A stretch of 64,000 nucleotides of DNA from Paralichthys olivaceus (taxonomy: Eukaryota; Chordata; Actinopteri; Pleuronectiformes; Paralichthyidae): NCBI RefSeq assembly GCF_024713975.1, contig NC_091111.1, forward strand, positions 10,551,001-10,615,000. The letters run 5' to 3'. The notes below the pieces were generated by a model that was not told the DNA's origin, made no database searches, and worked only from the letters and a program-made list of their open reading frames with translations. The translations under genes were made by a program, and so were the position numbers. Numbering within the stretch: the stretch's first letter is position 1; every line of letters starts with the position of its first letter. Positions 51,801-63,091 of this stretch are shown here, piece after piece.

Positions 51801-54800
51801 GGTTTGTGTGCACTGACTCAGGGTAGACTCTTGTCCATTGCATCCAATTTGATCGGTCCAGGTATGGCTAGTGCTGTGTCCATATTCGGTGAAGGTGGTA
51901 ATCTTATGAGCCCCACCACAGTTCAGCTGTCTGCATACCACTGCAGCATCATTCCTATCCCAGGAGTCACCACACACAGTCCCCCACTGGCCTTTGTTGT
52001 AAAACTCCACTTTTCCAACACAACGATTGGACCCACCGGACAATTTGACATTGCCTGGAAAGGAGAGTTTATATATTAATGTGCATTCAGTCCAACTCTA
52101 GGTGTTTCAAGGTTTAACTGAAATTACAATTTATTTTGGCTAAAAAATGAATTATGCTATACACATGCTTGCCATTTTTCTTGACTTAAGAAATAACCTA
52201 AAACAAGAAAGTCAAGTTCTATAAACCTCTCTGCCATGATGGTGTTGGGATTATGGACATTTTTGTTTGGTTTTAGTTTTGCATGTTTGCCTGCATTGTG
52301 TTTCCTTCGATATGAGTTCTGTAATTTGATTGGCCCAATGTATATGACTGCACATTCTAAAATATAGTTTGTAACATTGCTTAATTCTCTGTAAACCCAA
52401 GATATAATTTCCAGTTCTACTTCAAGTCTTACCTGAACATTCAACCGCTGCCTCTTCAATGGTATCAAAGCTCGTTCTGACATATTCTCTCAGCGAGCAC
52501 TGTACTATAGAGCTCTCTCTTCCACCACAACTGATCTTATACCCTCTCATATCACTGCCTTGACCAAATGATCCTGTGACCCTCACAGGATCCCCACAAT
52601 TCATCTCTCTGCACACCACTGTAGCTTCATTCATTCCCCAGTTAAGGTTATATGCTGGAGACCAGTGGCCACCATAGTGGACTTCCACCCTGCCTGAGCA
52701 CTGGTCAGTCCCATTGATCAGCCTAATGGTATCTGTGAAGCAATGCAGAGAGAATCAGCTGTTAGTCATTTGGTATTTGGACACATTTCAAAGCAATGCT
52801 GATTCACACTGAATGTGATATTCTGATGGATAAACTTTACTTGAAATAACTGTGATCTACCTGTTTAATCCTGAACAATAATCAACAAAATATCCATCTG
52901 AGGTTTTAGAGGAGATAGATAAATTCAGGCCTTCCAGGCTTTGTGATCCACACAGTATAATAATAACTGAGATGATACCTGAACAAATCACACCAGCATC
53001 TTCTTCATGGCCACAGTTATTGTCTCCTAAACTGGGATGTTGACAGTGGAAAAGGGACGTCTCATTCCCAATGCACTTGACATCATCCAGCCAGATGTCT
53101 CCATGGCCTTTACCAAAGTAGGCATTAGTTTTGGCTGTTAGAGCCGTTCCACAGTCCATGGCCCTGCAAACCACCTGAGCATTTTTGAAGTCCCACTCGT
53201 CATCGCACACTGTTCCCCACAAGCCATTTTGCAGAACTTCAACTCTGCCAGAGCATCGGCCAGTGCCATTGACAAGCCTGAGTGGTGGAATACCTGAGGA
53301 AGAATCTGAATATTGTGAAAATAGACACAACCTCAGCTAAAATATGAAATATCATGGTTTGCCTGAAACAATTTTATATTTGTCTCATACATATTTTGCC
53401 ATACTTGTAATATCAAGAGATGGCAAAATAAGTCTGGTTATTTACTATACGTTTATTATCCAATCAAAGTGTTTTACACTACTGTTTTCTAAAACTGATA
53501 TCTAGAATATTGCCAAATTTAATGCACATTTTTCCAATCTTTACTTTCAACTACCATACAACCTTTGTTATTCTATTGCAGTGCTGCCACATATGTCTAT
53601 TCCTTGTTTCTTACCTGCACATGAAAGAGAAACACCATCACATGCCCCCGACTCATGAATTTCGCACTGGGTGATAGAGCTCACATCTCCAGAGCATGTA
53701 GTTGTAAAGCCTTTCATTCCACTTCGACCAAAACTTTTTTCTTGGGATTTTTTGGGAGCTCCGCACTCAAGTTCCTTGCACGCTAATGTAGCTTCTCTAA
53801 GGCTCCAGTTATTATTACAAATTGGCCCCCAATGGCCATTGTGAAAGAGCTCCACTCGGCCGGAGCATTGGTCCGTTCCATTGGTCAATCTGAGATTCTC
53901 TAGAAAATAATTTGTTAAAAGAAGAGGTATTATATGAGAGAAATTTAATGTTGAAGCAATAGCACATTTTCAGTTGCCTTTTGGGATCACAGGCTTTGTG
54001 GCAAAGAGAACAGATGGTACTGTTTAGTTTAGACATTATATTAATGCTATATATGTTTACAAACATACATCATTGGGAAACTAGCATTCCCATTTTCCAG
54101 AAATGGCTATCTATCACCTTTGGACCATGTAAATAAAGGATTTTCTTGGATTTTCACTTCAGTATCAATTTCAGGCACGGGTTCTACAACCTGCTTTTTC
54201 AGTTTGGCATTTGAAAATTAGGGTCTCATCCAGGCTTTGACTAATCTAAGAAGATTAGAATGTTACCTGAGCATTCAACACCAGCATCTTCATTGTGATC
54301 GCAGTCATTGTTTCCAAAACCTTTGTGAGGGCAGTCAGAGAGCGACTTCTCATGACCGAGGCACTCAACATCATCCAGCCAAATCTGATCATGGCCTCTC
54401 CCATAGAACGCCTTGTACTTGACTCCGAGGGAATTTCCACAGTTCATCTCTCGGCATACAACGGAGGCCTCCTGTATCCCCCATTTGTCATCGCAAACTG
54501 TTCCCCACACTGCATCATGGTAGACTTCCACTCGACCAGAGCACCTATTAGTCCCATTCATCAATCGAATTGGTTTACTGTCTGTTAGGGTGAAAAAGAA
54601 AAGTCAGTTTGTTTGATTTCACCACAGAAGATTTTTCCTTGTGCCTCCGGTTTCCTCCCACATTCCAAAGGAATGCAGGTTAGAATTGGCGACACCAAAT
54701 TTTCCATACGTATGAATGTGAGTGTAGGTTGTTTGTCTTGGTCTAGTGGATGGATAATTTGATCACAAGGATCACTTACTTGAACAGAAAACAGTAGCGT

Positions 54801-56262
54801 CTTCACAGGACTGCTTGAGTTCTTGAAGTGCGCACTGTGCAATAGTGCTCTCATTTCCGAAACAGGAGGTTTTGACACCACTTCTGTCATGTGTCCCTTC
54901 AAAATGTGGCATTACAACTGCAGCAACAGGAGTGCCGCAGTTAATCTCTTTGCACAGAATGTCGGCCTCGAGGGTGCCCCAGTCACTGCTGCACACTCGA
55001 CTCCAGTGGCCATCATAAAAGACTTCCACTCTGCCATTGCAACGGTTGCTTCCATTGATCACCCTCACATTATCTGTGAACAATATGGTCAGACAACGTA
55101 AAGAAAATGCAAAGATTCCATAATTATGACTTAACTATCTCTTAAATTTGACTTTTTAATCTTTGATTTACTATCTCATAATTATGACTTAATATTTTTA
55201 AAATTTAGCGATTTACTATCTATTCATTTTTAATTCCATAGTTTTTGTCTCATTTTTTCTTTCACTGACTGGTCTTCCATACCATATTTATTTGTGTTTT
55301 AGTTTGTACAACTTTTGCTTATGTAGATTTAAAAAATGTTTGTTTGATTAAGCAAAAGTGGGTCAAGTGAAGCAAACATTACTGAGATGCACGAATGGAC
55401 TTCGTCTCACCCGAGCAGATAACCCCAACATCTTCATTGTGGCCACAATTACTTTCTCCGAGTGGTCTGTGGGGGCATTTTAGGATGGAACTCTCATGGC
55501 CAGTGCATTGCACATCATCCAACCAGATTTCATCCTTCCCATGTTCGAAGAAGGCGCCTTTTTTCACCTCAAGGGACGTCCCACAATCTAACTCTCGACA
55601 CACCACGTCAGCATTATTTATGCTCCAGTGATCGTCACACACTGTTCCCCATGTGCCTTGGTGGAAGACCTCCAGTCTACCAGAGCAGCGTGTGGGCCCG
55701 ATAAGCCTAATTTGACCACATTCTGGAAATCAAAAATATGAAAGCACAAATAACCAGAGGCTGCCCCATCATGAAAAAGCAAAACGTTAATTTATTTTCT
55801 ATCGTGGTGCAGAAATATAAAAATCTAAACAATATTACAGGGTTTTCAGATGTGACAAAATTAAACTTACTGACCTGTAAGTGGCAGAACACTCAGGAGA
55901 CCTACAGCAGAAATACAGAAATAAAATGCTCACAGTCACTGACATTTTAAGTAGACTTATGCTCTCAATATCCTACATAACAGTCAGTGCTATATTCTGT
56001 CATATTTCATGAGGAGCCCCTGTGAGATCTACAATTTCATTTTCAAGATTGCTCAAAACAAGTGACTCACAATCGTTTAGCATCGACTTTGACACAGTGA
56101 AAAAAAAATTATCTTATACAGATTCTCTGACTTTCACTTCTGTTTATCTCTCTTGTAGTTTTGAAGAACCCACCAAACAACTGTACAACAGATAGATGAA
56201 ATAGACTCACCTATTGACAAATAAAGAACAAAATGGAGATTGTCAGTAGAAATGAAGACCAT
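48496..56262 (-). CDS. SRCR-Ig type I membrane receptor: 9 SRCR, 2 Ig-like, TM
   Basis: Coding exons on the minus strand: 56211-56262, 55875-55901, 55411-55722, 54780-55073, 54267-54581, 53615-53899, 52979-53305, 52433-52732, 51746-52054, 51214-51528, 50570-50878, 49870-50163, 49183-49518, 48991-49098, 48737-48821, 48496-48652. They total 3825 nt, 1274 aa. Order: signal peptide (1-26), nine group B SRCR domains with one exon each (27-948), two Ig-like domains (949-1158), transmembrane helix (about 1165-1187) with stop-transfer RRRWR, then a tail ending [10 protein letters not shown]. Every domain exon is phase 1-1, which favours exon duplication and shuffling. SRCR group B receptors (CD163, WC1, DMBT1 types) bind microbes or serum ligands; this role is inferred. 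I cannot name an ortholog. A leader exon upstream is likely; donors are near 56398 and 57297. Confidence 0.88.
48991..49098 (-). CDS. Transmembrane exon of the SRCR-Ig receptor
   Basis: A short Ser-rich stalk (ASSSSS) leads into a hydrophobic helix from [17 protein letters not shown] to IGYMVW, followed by RRRWR on the cytosolic side. The topology is type I. Confidence 0.9.
49183..49518 (-). CDS. Ig-like domain 2 of the SRCR-Ig receptor
   Basis: Ig-type features: [10 protein letters not shown] and [12 protein letters not shown]. Again there is no C-strand tryptophan (AGVFYLAKS). N-glycosylation motifs NTT and NLSS. It immediately precedes the transmembrane exon. Confidence 0.78.
49870..50163 (-). 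CDS. Ig-like domain 1 of the SRCR-Ig receptor
   Basis: Ig-type features: [10 protein letters not shown] (B-strand cysteine) and [12 protein letters not shown] (F-strand GxYxC). The C-strand tryptophan is replaced by phenylalanine (GGTFALKK). It resembles Ig modules seen in predicted fish SRCR receptors. Single exon, phase 1-1. Confidence 0.78.
50570..50878 (-). CDS. SRCR domain 9 (membrane-proximal)
   Basis: A fully canonical group B domain with eight cysteines: [34 protein letters not shown] and [14 protein letters not shown]. It is the last SRCR before the Ig-like domains. Confidence 0.88.
51214..51528 (-). CDS. SRCR domain 8
   Basis: Eight cysteines; [34 protein letters not shown] and [14 protein letters not shown]. 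The GTVC motif is changed to QTVC and WLDD is lost. One N-glycosylation site, NVTS. Confidence 0.86.
51746..52054 (-). CDS. SRCR domain 7
   Basis: Eight cysteines; [32 protein letters not shown] and AGVICTG. The WLDD motif is altered to TWTDQ. It belongs to neither the A nor the B class. Confidence 0.86.
52433..52732 (-). CDS. SRCR domain 6 (type B, two cysteines missing)
   Basis: Only six cysteines. The usual second cysteine is tyrosine (SPAYNLNW) and the usual seventh is absent ([10 protein letters not shown]). In group B domains these two form the C2-C7 disulfide. The remaining pairs C1-C4, C3-C8 and C5-C6 are intact. The exon is otherwise normal. Confidence 0.85.
52979..53305 (-). CDS. 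SRCR domain 5 (type A)
   Basis: Eight cysteines; [29 protein letters not shown] and [14 protein letters not shown]. Two possible acceptors 12 nt apart (exon start 53305 or 53293) both keep the frame and would add or remove DSSS before GIPPLRL. Confidence 0.86.
53615..53899 (-). CDS. SRCR domain 4 (type B)
   Basis: Eight cysteines; [32 protein letters not shown] and SSITQCEI. It lacks the acidic metal-binding pairs. Its length and motifs match domains 2 and 6. Confidence 0.85.
54267..54581 (-). CDS. SRCR domain 3 (type A)
   Basis: Eight cysteines; [30 protein letters not shown] and [15 protein letters not shown]. Closely related to domains 1 and 5. The donor is GTAACA. Confidence 0.87.
54780..55073 (-). 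CDS. SRCR domain 2 (type B)
   Basis: Eight cysteines, but the VCDD and WLDD acidic motifs are replaced ([15 protein letters not shown]). Shorter than type A, with the GHWSRVCS and STIAQCAL pattern seen also in domains 4 and 6. Confidence 0.85.
55411..55722 (-). CDS. SRCR domain 1 (type A)
   Basis: All eight group B cysteines are present. It includes [33 protein letters not shown] and [14 protein letters not shown]. The acidic DD of VCDD and of WLDD usually helps bind calcium, so this domain should be metal-competent. Confidence 0.88.
55875..56262 (-). CDS. SRCR-Ig receptor signal-peptide exons 1-2
   Basis: Exon 1 (56211-56262) starts [17 protein letters not shown] and exon 2 (55875-55901) adds GLLSVLPLT. 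Together they give a hydrophobic leader of about 20 residues before the first SRCR exon. The ATG chosen is the first one that directly precedes the hydrophobic stretch. An upstream in-frame ATG would add a polar N-terminal extension. Only 27 nt of exon 2 are coding, a micro-exon common in SRCR genes. Confidence 0.8.
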
Positions 56263-59200
56263 TTTGTGTCTTCGGAGCAGAGTAGAGTAGCTTTCATGGC
56301 AGAATAAAAAAGTATTGTTAAATGTGTGTTGTATTGTATAGCCTTTTTTTGTATAGCAAAAAAACACAACTTGTTGTTTTAGCAGCAGGTCTTACCTTTT
56401 TTAAATTCAAGCAGTGTGGGCAGCTCTTATAAACAAACTCACAATTAAAAAATAAATCACCAGAGGATAGACGTCCCCATGTACACTTCCAGTAATTGAA
56501 TAAAAAGGGAACTGCCTGGACTTGGACTGCAAACTGAATGCTTGTTGACATTTTGATCAATCATTAAAGGCGGAGGATCAGAAGGAGATTTCATTTAGTT
56601 TTTAAACAGTTTCTATATTTGGAGACATATTCATCAGGAAAACACTGCAAAATGTAACATAACACAAGCAATAGGTTTCATATAATGGGTAAAAAAAAAA
56701 GTGATTTACAGGCGAGATGTGGAAAAACAAAAAGGGTAACACAGATCAAAAGGGGAGTTGTTATGAGCGAATGTCAAGAGGTGAACTTGACCACTGACTC
56801 CTAACGCTGCCCTCATCCTCACCCACCTCTGGTTATTACTCACTTCAAACCCTTTGCATGTTGGCTTTGCGGCAAGGCCATTTCCTCATTCTTGTGTTAT
56901 AGTCTTAATACAACACATATAAACATACAGGGCAGACGACAGATTTTGCATTCACAGAATTATGCCTCACTTTTGTGTTTACAATCTGAAAAAATGATCA
57001 AGGCAGAATCATCTCCACATTATTTTTGCATCGTCCTGTAAATATGAGCATTGGTTTGCAGAACAATGAAGAATTAAACAAAATAATTAAATGACATTAA
57101 ATTCTACCATGCCCTTAAATGGTCCTCCTAATTAATGTAAATCTTACATTTGGTTGTCACTATGTGAGCCTTTTGCTTTATATCTAAAGTAAGTATTACT
57201 TTGCATATCTATTTACCTATTACCTATTTAAACTCATCATATTATGTCATATAATAATAATAATAATATGTCACAATAATTTAAATGTTCTTACCTTACA
57301 AACTGAGTTGACAGTTTTGTGCTCACCAGAGTAACATTGATCTCGACAGATCCAGCTCTTGTGCCGCACCTTTTCTCAATGGCTGCGGGAATGAAGCATA
57401 ACTTCCCCTTGCAAAGCTTTGAGCAACAGTACGTTTTTTTTCTGTATTCATTCAGTTCTTGTTAGGGATCTTAAAATATTACCCACCCTACATTGTTTTC
57501 TGGTGGGAGCAACAAGAATCTGCTTATATTACTTCTACTGCATCTTTGGAGCCCCAGTTGAAATTATATGTGGAGCGATGACATGCAAAATAAGAGATGT
57601 AATGTTTCACCATCATTTATCACCTGTTACAAACTGTTAACCAGCGGAAGATATGGGGATTTATACATAGAGACACTGTGGACACTGTGGAATTGGTGGA
57701 AGTGGTCCGTGCTATTGTACGTGATAATAAAGTTATGAAAATAAGATATTTCTTTTGGTAATCATTACACACTATCCCTGTCAAATAAAGAAAAAACTAT
57801 GATAAATGTATTTTAAAGAGTGGATAAAAGTCACCTTGGCTATTTCCTCAAGATGTTGTTCCTTTGATTGTTGTTTATAAAAAGAATTCTGTCCAATAAC
57901 ATGAAAGTTTCCAGGTACAGGATGTTGCATAACTGACTTGTCTATTCAGCAGTTTGAGTCGCCTGGTTTGACCATCTGTTTGAGTGAGTTTGATGACTTT
58001 CCTTTATATGCCCCAGATGCAATTCACTACTTCCTCACAAAAACATCAAATCTGGAACTTCCCTTGATGCTGTTTGAGTCACTTTAACTTCAAACTTCAA
58101 ATATTTTCTCTTAGAGGTTGACGTTAAAGCTTTCTCCAAAATATCAATGTTGAATAGTGACTTAGAATAGAACTAGGTTTCAGTTTAGGCCTTAAGTTTA
58201 TGTTTAGCAATCACGCTCTGAAGGAATCTCATAGAAATGCCTGTTCACAAGGGACGTCACACATGGACCATGCTGTTCATCGATGGGCTTTTTGACTTAT
58301 TTTCAGCTCGATACCTTTTTTATACTAGGTAATTTTTACTTTTGACAGCTCTACTAATAAAATGAATGACGGTTCTGTTCTATTTAAGTGTGCCTTGTAA
58401 GCCGTAACAGCCTGTGACAGCATGATCGACACTTTAAGTTACACTTATGATGCTAATTGGAACTTACATATCCAATTTTTCCAGCTTTACAGTTCAGTCA
58501 GACAGAAAACCCACAATTTCTTATTAATAACAGCTCTAACACTGAGAAGAGCCATGGCAGAACAGAGCACTGAGGTTTGGAGAGGACAGTGGGCTAAACA
58601 CATATTGATGTCTGAGTAAATGATTACAGACACAAAGATAGGCACGATTGTCTGATGGGAAATGACTTTACACCACAGGGCAAGGGGGCAGGACGATCAT
58701 GTCGCAAACAAGAAAACTGGCTCACATGTTGCTGTTGTGTGTTTTGAATTGCGGCAGTAATTTTCCCATCGTAGTGATAAGTAACGTCACCACAGCTAGA
58801 TTTATCGTGCTGTTGTTGACATCATATCAATTGTCATGAAGTCAGACGTCTGCAGTGAGCTAATGTTCTAAATGAACATAAACACATGCGGTGCTCTCAC
58901 ACAGAATTTAACATGACACACGATCTCCGCCTCTTAGATCGTCAGGTTGTAGTTTTTACTTGCAGCAGTTTAGATGGACTAATCAATTATGCAAAGAAAT
59001 AACACTATGTAAACAATTAGACACATAAAAAAACACTGAGGCAAAAAAATACTCAAAAGTACTTTAATTGGCTTTGTTGTGCAAAATAACCACACAGTGA
59101 GGTGTCAGTGAGTGTGATGCTCTCATGAAACTAAAACAAAATGCCACAGTTAACCACAACAGTCACAGACAGAGGTGTAACAGATGTTAATATCTCACAA

Positions 59201-60016
59201 AAACTTTGCAAGAAATTCAAGTCATGATCTAACAATAGTAAAAATAGGAATGCTGTCAGTATCCACGGCAACAATGTGATGTCCTGTTTGAATTGAAACT
59301 ATTAAAAGGGTGAGGGCGTATCCTTCTTTTTTTCAGATGGCACAACATTCAGGAGAAATGGTTTGTGAGGGTGGAGATAACGCTTCGTGTTGACATTAAA
59401 GAAAGACACAGCATGCAAACAACAGGGCTGCAGGAAGGAGGACGATGTTTGCTCATATTTTTGCAACTATTTACTCAGACATTGGAAATATATGGAGTGA
59501 GAAGTGGAGGCACAGAAAAGGGCAGCAGAGGCTGGGAGCTTTGTCACTCATTGACCTCGAAGCGACAACAATCTCTTAGATCCTCTGTGGCAACACTTGG
59601 AGTAATCTATTACTCTCGGTCTATTGTTGTTTTGATTAGAGTCTGAAGCTGCCAATTTTTTTTATTGTTATCAACAAATACCACAACAAGTGCTGTCTGC
59701 CTTTGTCATAGCCTGATGTGGATTATTTCTCTGTGCCACTGTTTTCAGAAACACAGTCAGTGGGCCGCACTGTTGCTCTGAGTGACATGTTCCTTCATTA
59801 TTATAAACCTGGGAACTGCTGTGTGTTTTGCTGTTTCCCTGTTTTAGCCATGTTTGCTAAAAAAAATGATGATCAGCTATTTTTAATTAACTCTATGTTT
59901 CAAAACTGTTTTTAAAGATTTACATTTTGCAGACATAGGGAAAAACATGCTGACCTTGTGCTTCAAAACGTTGACAAAGATTTCTCAAAAAAGCGCATCA
60001 ACAGAAAACAAAAATG

Positions 60017-60107
60017 CAAAAGCCACAACACAACTGGTTGAGTTTCTGTTGTGTGGCTATTGCAGTTGTGTTGTGGCTTTTGTGGTTGTGTTGTGGCTTC
60101 TGCATAT
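60017..60107. repeat. Inverted repeat with a third partial arm
   Basis: A 20-base arm at 60017-60036 (CAAAAGCCACAACACAACTG) is perfectly inverted at 60063-60082. A further near copy of the right arm follows at about 60085-60107. Confidence 0.85.
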
Positions 60108-60307
60108 GTGGGATGTCTCTGACCACCCTACTTTAGTCAAGGTGGCAGTGGAATGATAAAAAAAAGAAGTTGTGTGTTTATTTGATGACAGTAACTACAC
60201 ACTCAACATAGACGCTGGCAACGATACGATGTATAATCAGAATAAGAGGATGGTCTCTTCTGCTTTGTGTTAAGCTGCAGTGTCACTGTCACCTCTGGGG
60301 AGGCATC

Positions 60308-60309
60308 CT

Positions 60310-60365
<56 letters not shown>
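60308..60365. repeat. CA microsatellite
   Basis: Pure CA repeats. Confidence 0.92.
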
Positions 60366-60367
<2 letters not shown>

Positions 60368-60921
60368 TATAATTGGTCGACCTCGGGTTGTTTCAGGTTG
60401 CGTGAAGTGCTACCTCTCAGCTCCCCCTCACTTAACACAGCCTTCATTAACAGCTGCTGATACAGACCACAACACACACACACATACTAAGGCATGCACA
60501 CACAATACAGGTGTGTATTCAGGTGGCTTGTGCTGCACTACTGCACCTGATAATTGAAGCACTGATGCATTGTCGTGTAGTCTGCACCGAATTCATGCTA
60601 CTGCATTTTACTATCACAGTGCGTTAAAGACGAGTAGGAAACACAAGCTGCTTCCATCATAAGGTGACTCTTCTTCCAAGATAAAGTGGCCTCTTGGGAG
60701 TCAGACACGTCTCTGGGACTTCACTGATGGTGGAATGTTGCTTAAACTGTTTTTTTAAAGTCAGTAGGGAAAAGCCCTCAAGGGGGTGGTGAGGTTTGGC
60801 AAAAAGCTGGCATCTAATCAGGAGGATCACTGTTGGAGGACGTGATGCAACACAGGGAGCGAAACGGTTCGTGTCCTAATCTTTGAAGGTCACTGGGACG
60901 TGGCACCACCTGCAGTTTGAT

Positions 60922-62789
60922 CTATGACTCCGAATCCTGGACAAATTGAGGGGGAAAAAATAGAACAACAGTTAAAATCGAATTACAGTATCTGCATTTC
61001 ATGAAATGTGTCCTCAAAAATTCTTTAAGACTATGACTATGATATAGCAAGATCAGAGCATCCCTGCTAAACATCAGGAACATGCTGACTAGACTACATG
61101 CTGCTGGTTTACACATAATTGTATCTTCTCTAACTGAATTATCTAATGGACCTCAAGAAGAAAGAGAGCAGGAAAAGGATATGGCTGTTGGAAAATCGAA
61201 TAAACACTCCTGGAAGCTCCTTCACTGTTGTGACAGTTGTATTTTTCCAAAAGCAACAATGTAGTTCCAGCTCTAACATGAAAGTGAAAGATACATTTGG
61301 GTCTTCTAAAGTGCAGACTTTCAAGAATGGCCTGCCTCGGCCAATTTAGGCTTTGTTTACGTTGTAAACAAACAAGTTGTATTTGTGTGCACCTATTTGC
61401 ATCAAGGATGACAAGGATCCAAGATGAGGTGGCAATAAGATCAGTTTTCCCAGTCAGGAACTAAGTTTTCCCATTATTTGGACACCACATGAATGCACAG
61501 TAAGCTCCCTGAGCATGGAGACTTGATGGAGACTTTTTGCCAGCTACTGGCCCAGCATGCTCGTTTGAGTGTTTGTAGTCATTTTGAGTTGTTATCTAGA
61601 CACTAATATTTTTGAAAAAGCATTTTTTCACAAAAAAATACCCACAATAGAGTAACAGCCTTATTTTTATTCCTGGATTTTCTGAGATTGTGCAGGAAGT
61701 ATGATCAAGAGGATTTTTTTCTCATGATATTTGTTAAACAGACGGATATGAGGAGACAAAGCTGCTGAATCTAGATATAATGACTTCTCCTTTTCTCACA
61801 GCAACAACCTGAGTCATCAATCAAACGCTTAGTTCAAAAGCATCTTGCGGGATCTGGAGCTGCTGACCCAGCATCATGGAGAGATGGTGGCAGTGTTGAT
61901 TGAGGAAGTTGGGTGGATGTATGACTCACAGCACAGTGGCAGTTTGTGTGCGTTTTTGTGTATGCACGTTCACTCACTTTCACTGAGGGTTTGGAACTGA
62001 GGCCAAGGAATGAAACCACAGTGTTGTTCTCCTTCGCTTGGAAGAAGTCTTCATAGTCCTGAGGGAGGAGGAAGAAAAAAAAGTCTGTTGAGTGTTATAT
62101 AATCTCTACAATTTGAATGGTGGACGTAAACATGCTAAATGCTCCATATGCTCCCACTGTTGCTTTGCATATAATTCAGTGACCATGACATTGCAGAGTA
62201 ATGGTGGATTACCTTGGCCAGTGAGAGCAACGGCAGGCAGAGCGGATAATCTGCCTCGTCCATGAAACTGGATTACGACGGGATTACAGAGAAGTGTGCA
62301 ATCCCAGTAGAGGACAGAAACTGGCAACCTCCGACTGATCGAACTCATTCACCAGCATATAGATAGTTTAGCTTTGTGCTAACTTCAAATGGTGTGACCC
62401 ATTTTCTGGCATTATTTTTCAAAATTTAACCATCATCTATGTAAAGTTATGACATTGGAAATGCACTTAATGTGTTTTTAATCCATGGGTATGATATATA
62501 TATAAAATGCATTTTAGCGTGGGACCATAAAAACTGTAAAAGGGTCCGTTAAAAATCACAACACTATTATAAACATTATCAACCCATACCCCGCCCATCA
62601 TACCCCGCAATAGTAGTCATCATTGAAGATCTGAGGAGGGAGCGGGTTGCCTTTCTCTGGCTGCTTGTCCCGGGGAATGTTGCGGTACATCCAGAGTCTT
62701 TGCTCCTCCAGCATTGTGATGTCTATTCCCTGGAAGCTGATACGATTGGCCTCCAGGAAACCAACAATGGCCTGCTGATGCTTTTTTAC
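60922..62789 (-). CDS. sh3bgrl2: SH3BGRL2, last three exons (5' end beyond the window)
   Basis: Exons on the minus strand are 62604-62789, 61978-62058 and 60922-60936, all phase 0, giving 93 aa. They read VKKHQQAIVGFLEANRISFQ, DITMLEEQRLWMY, GNPLPPQIFNDDYYCG, then DYEDFFQAKENNTVVSFLGL, then SSKPSVK and a tiny last exon, DSES-stop. DITM.EEQR.WMY and GNPLPPQIF are diagnostic of SH3BGRL2 as opposed to SH3BGRL or SH3BGRL3. The first exon (MVIRV... in the family) is not found up to 64000, so it lies to the right. The 15-nt last exon is the weakest part; the alternative is read-through at 61977 into intron sequence. Confidence 0.88.
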
Positions 62790-63030
62790 CTGGGACGGTC
62801 CAAAGGGGAATGAAAGGAGAAGGACGGAGTACAGCAGGGGAGGGATGGTGAAGAAAATGAGGGAGGGGATAAAGAGGTACATTTGATAGAATTGAGAGGA
62901 ATGACAAAGCCAGCGGCAGCAAACAGACAAAACCCATATTTAAGAGTCAACTTTCCCAGCTAAGGTCTATGAGATGGATGTAACAGCTCCCAGCTGTAGT
63001 GCTGTCCTGATGTACTCTGGGACAACATGG

Positions 63031-63091
<61 letters not shown>

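Larger units (their letters stand above)
56563..60921. other. Intergenic spacer, SRCR receptor to sh3bgrl2
   Basis: I see no coding exon. The left end should hold the receptor promoter and perhaps a leader exon (donor-like TTTGTAAG/GTAAGAA on the minus strand near 57297). The right end should hold the sh3bgrl2 3' untranslated region, with a candidate AATAAA on the minus strand at 60177-60182. A CA microsatellite (60308-60365) and an inverted repeat (60017-60082) are inside. Confidence 0.55.

Noticed and set aside
57419..57640. 73-aa plus-strand frame with hydrophobic residues
   Set aside because: AT-rich intergenic sequence with no recognised motif; short enough to occur by chance.
59365..59646. 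93-aa plus-strand frame
   Set aside because: No domain, no good splice context, and situated in the spacer before the sh3bgrl2 3' end.
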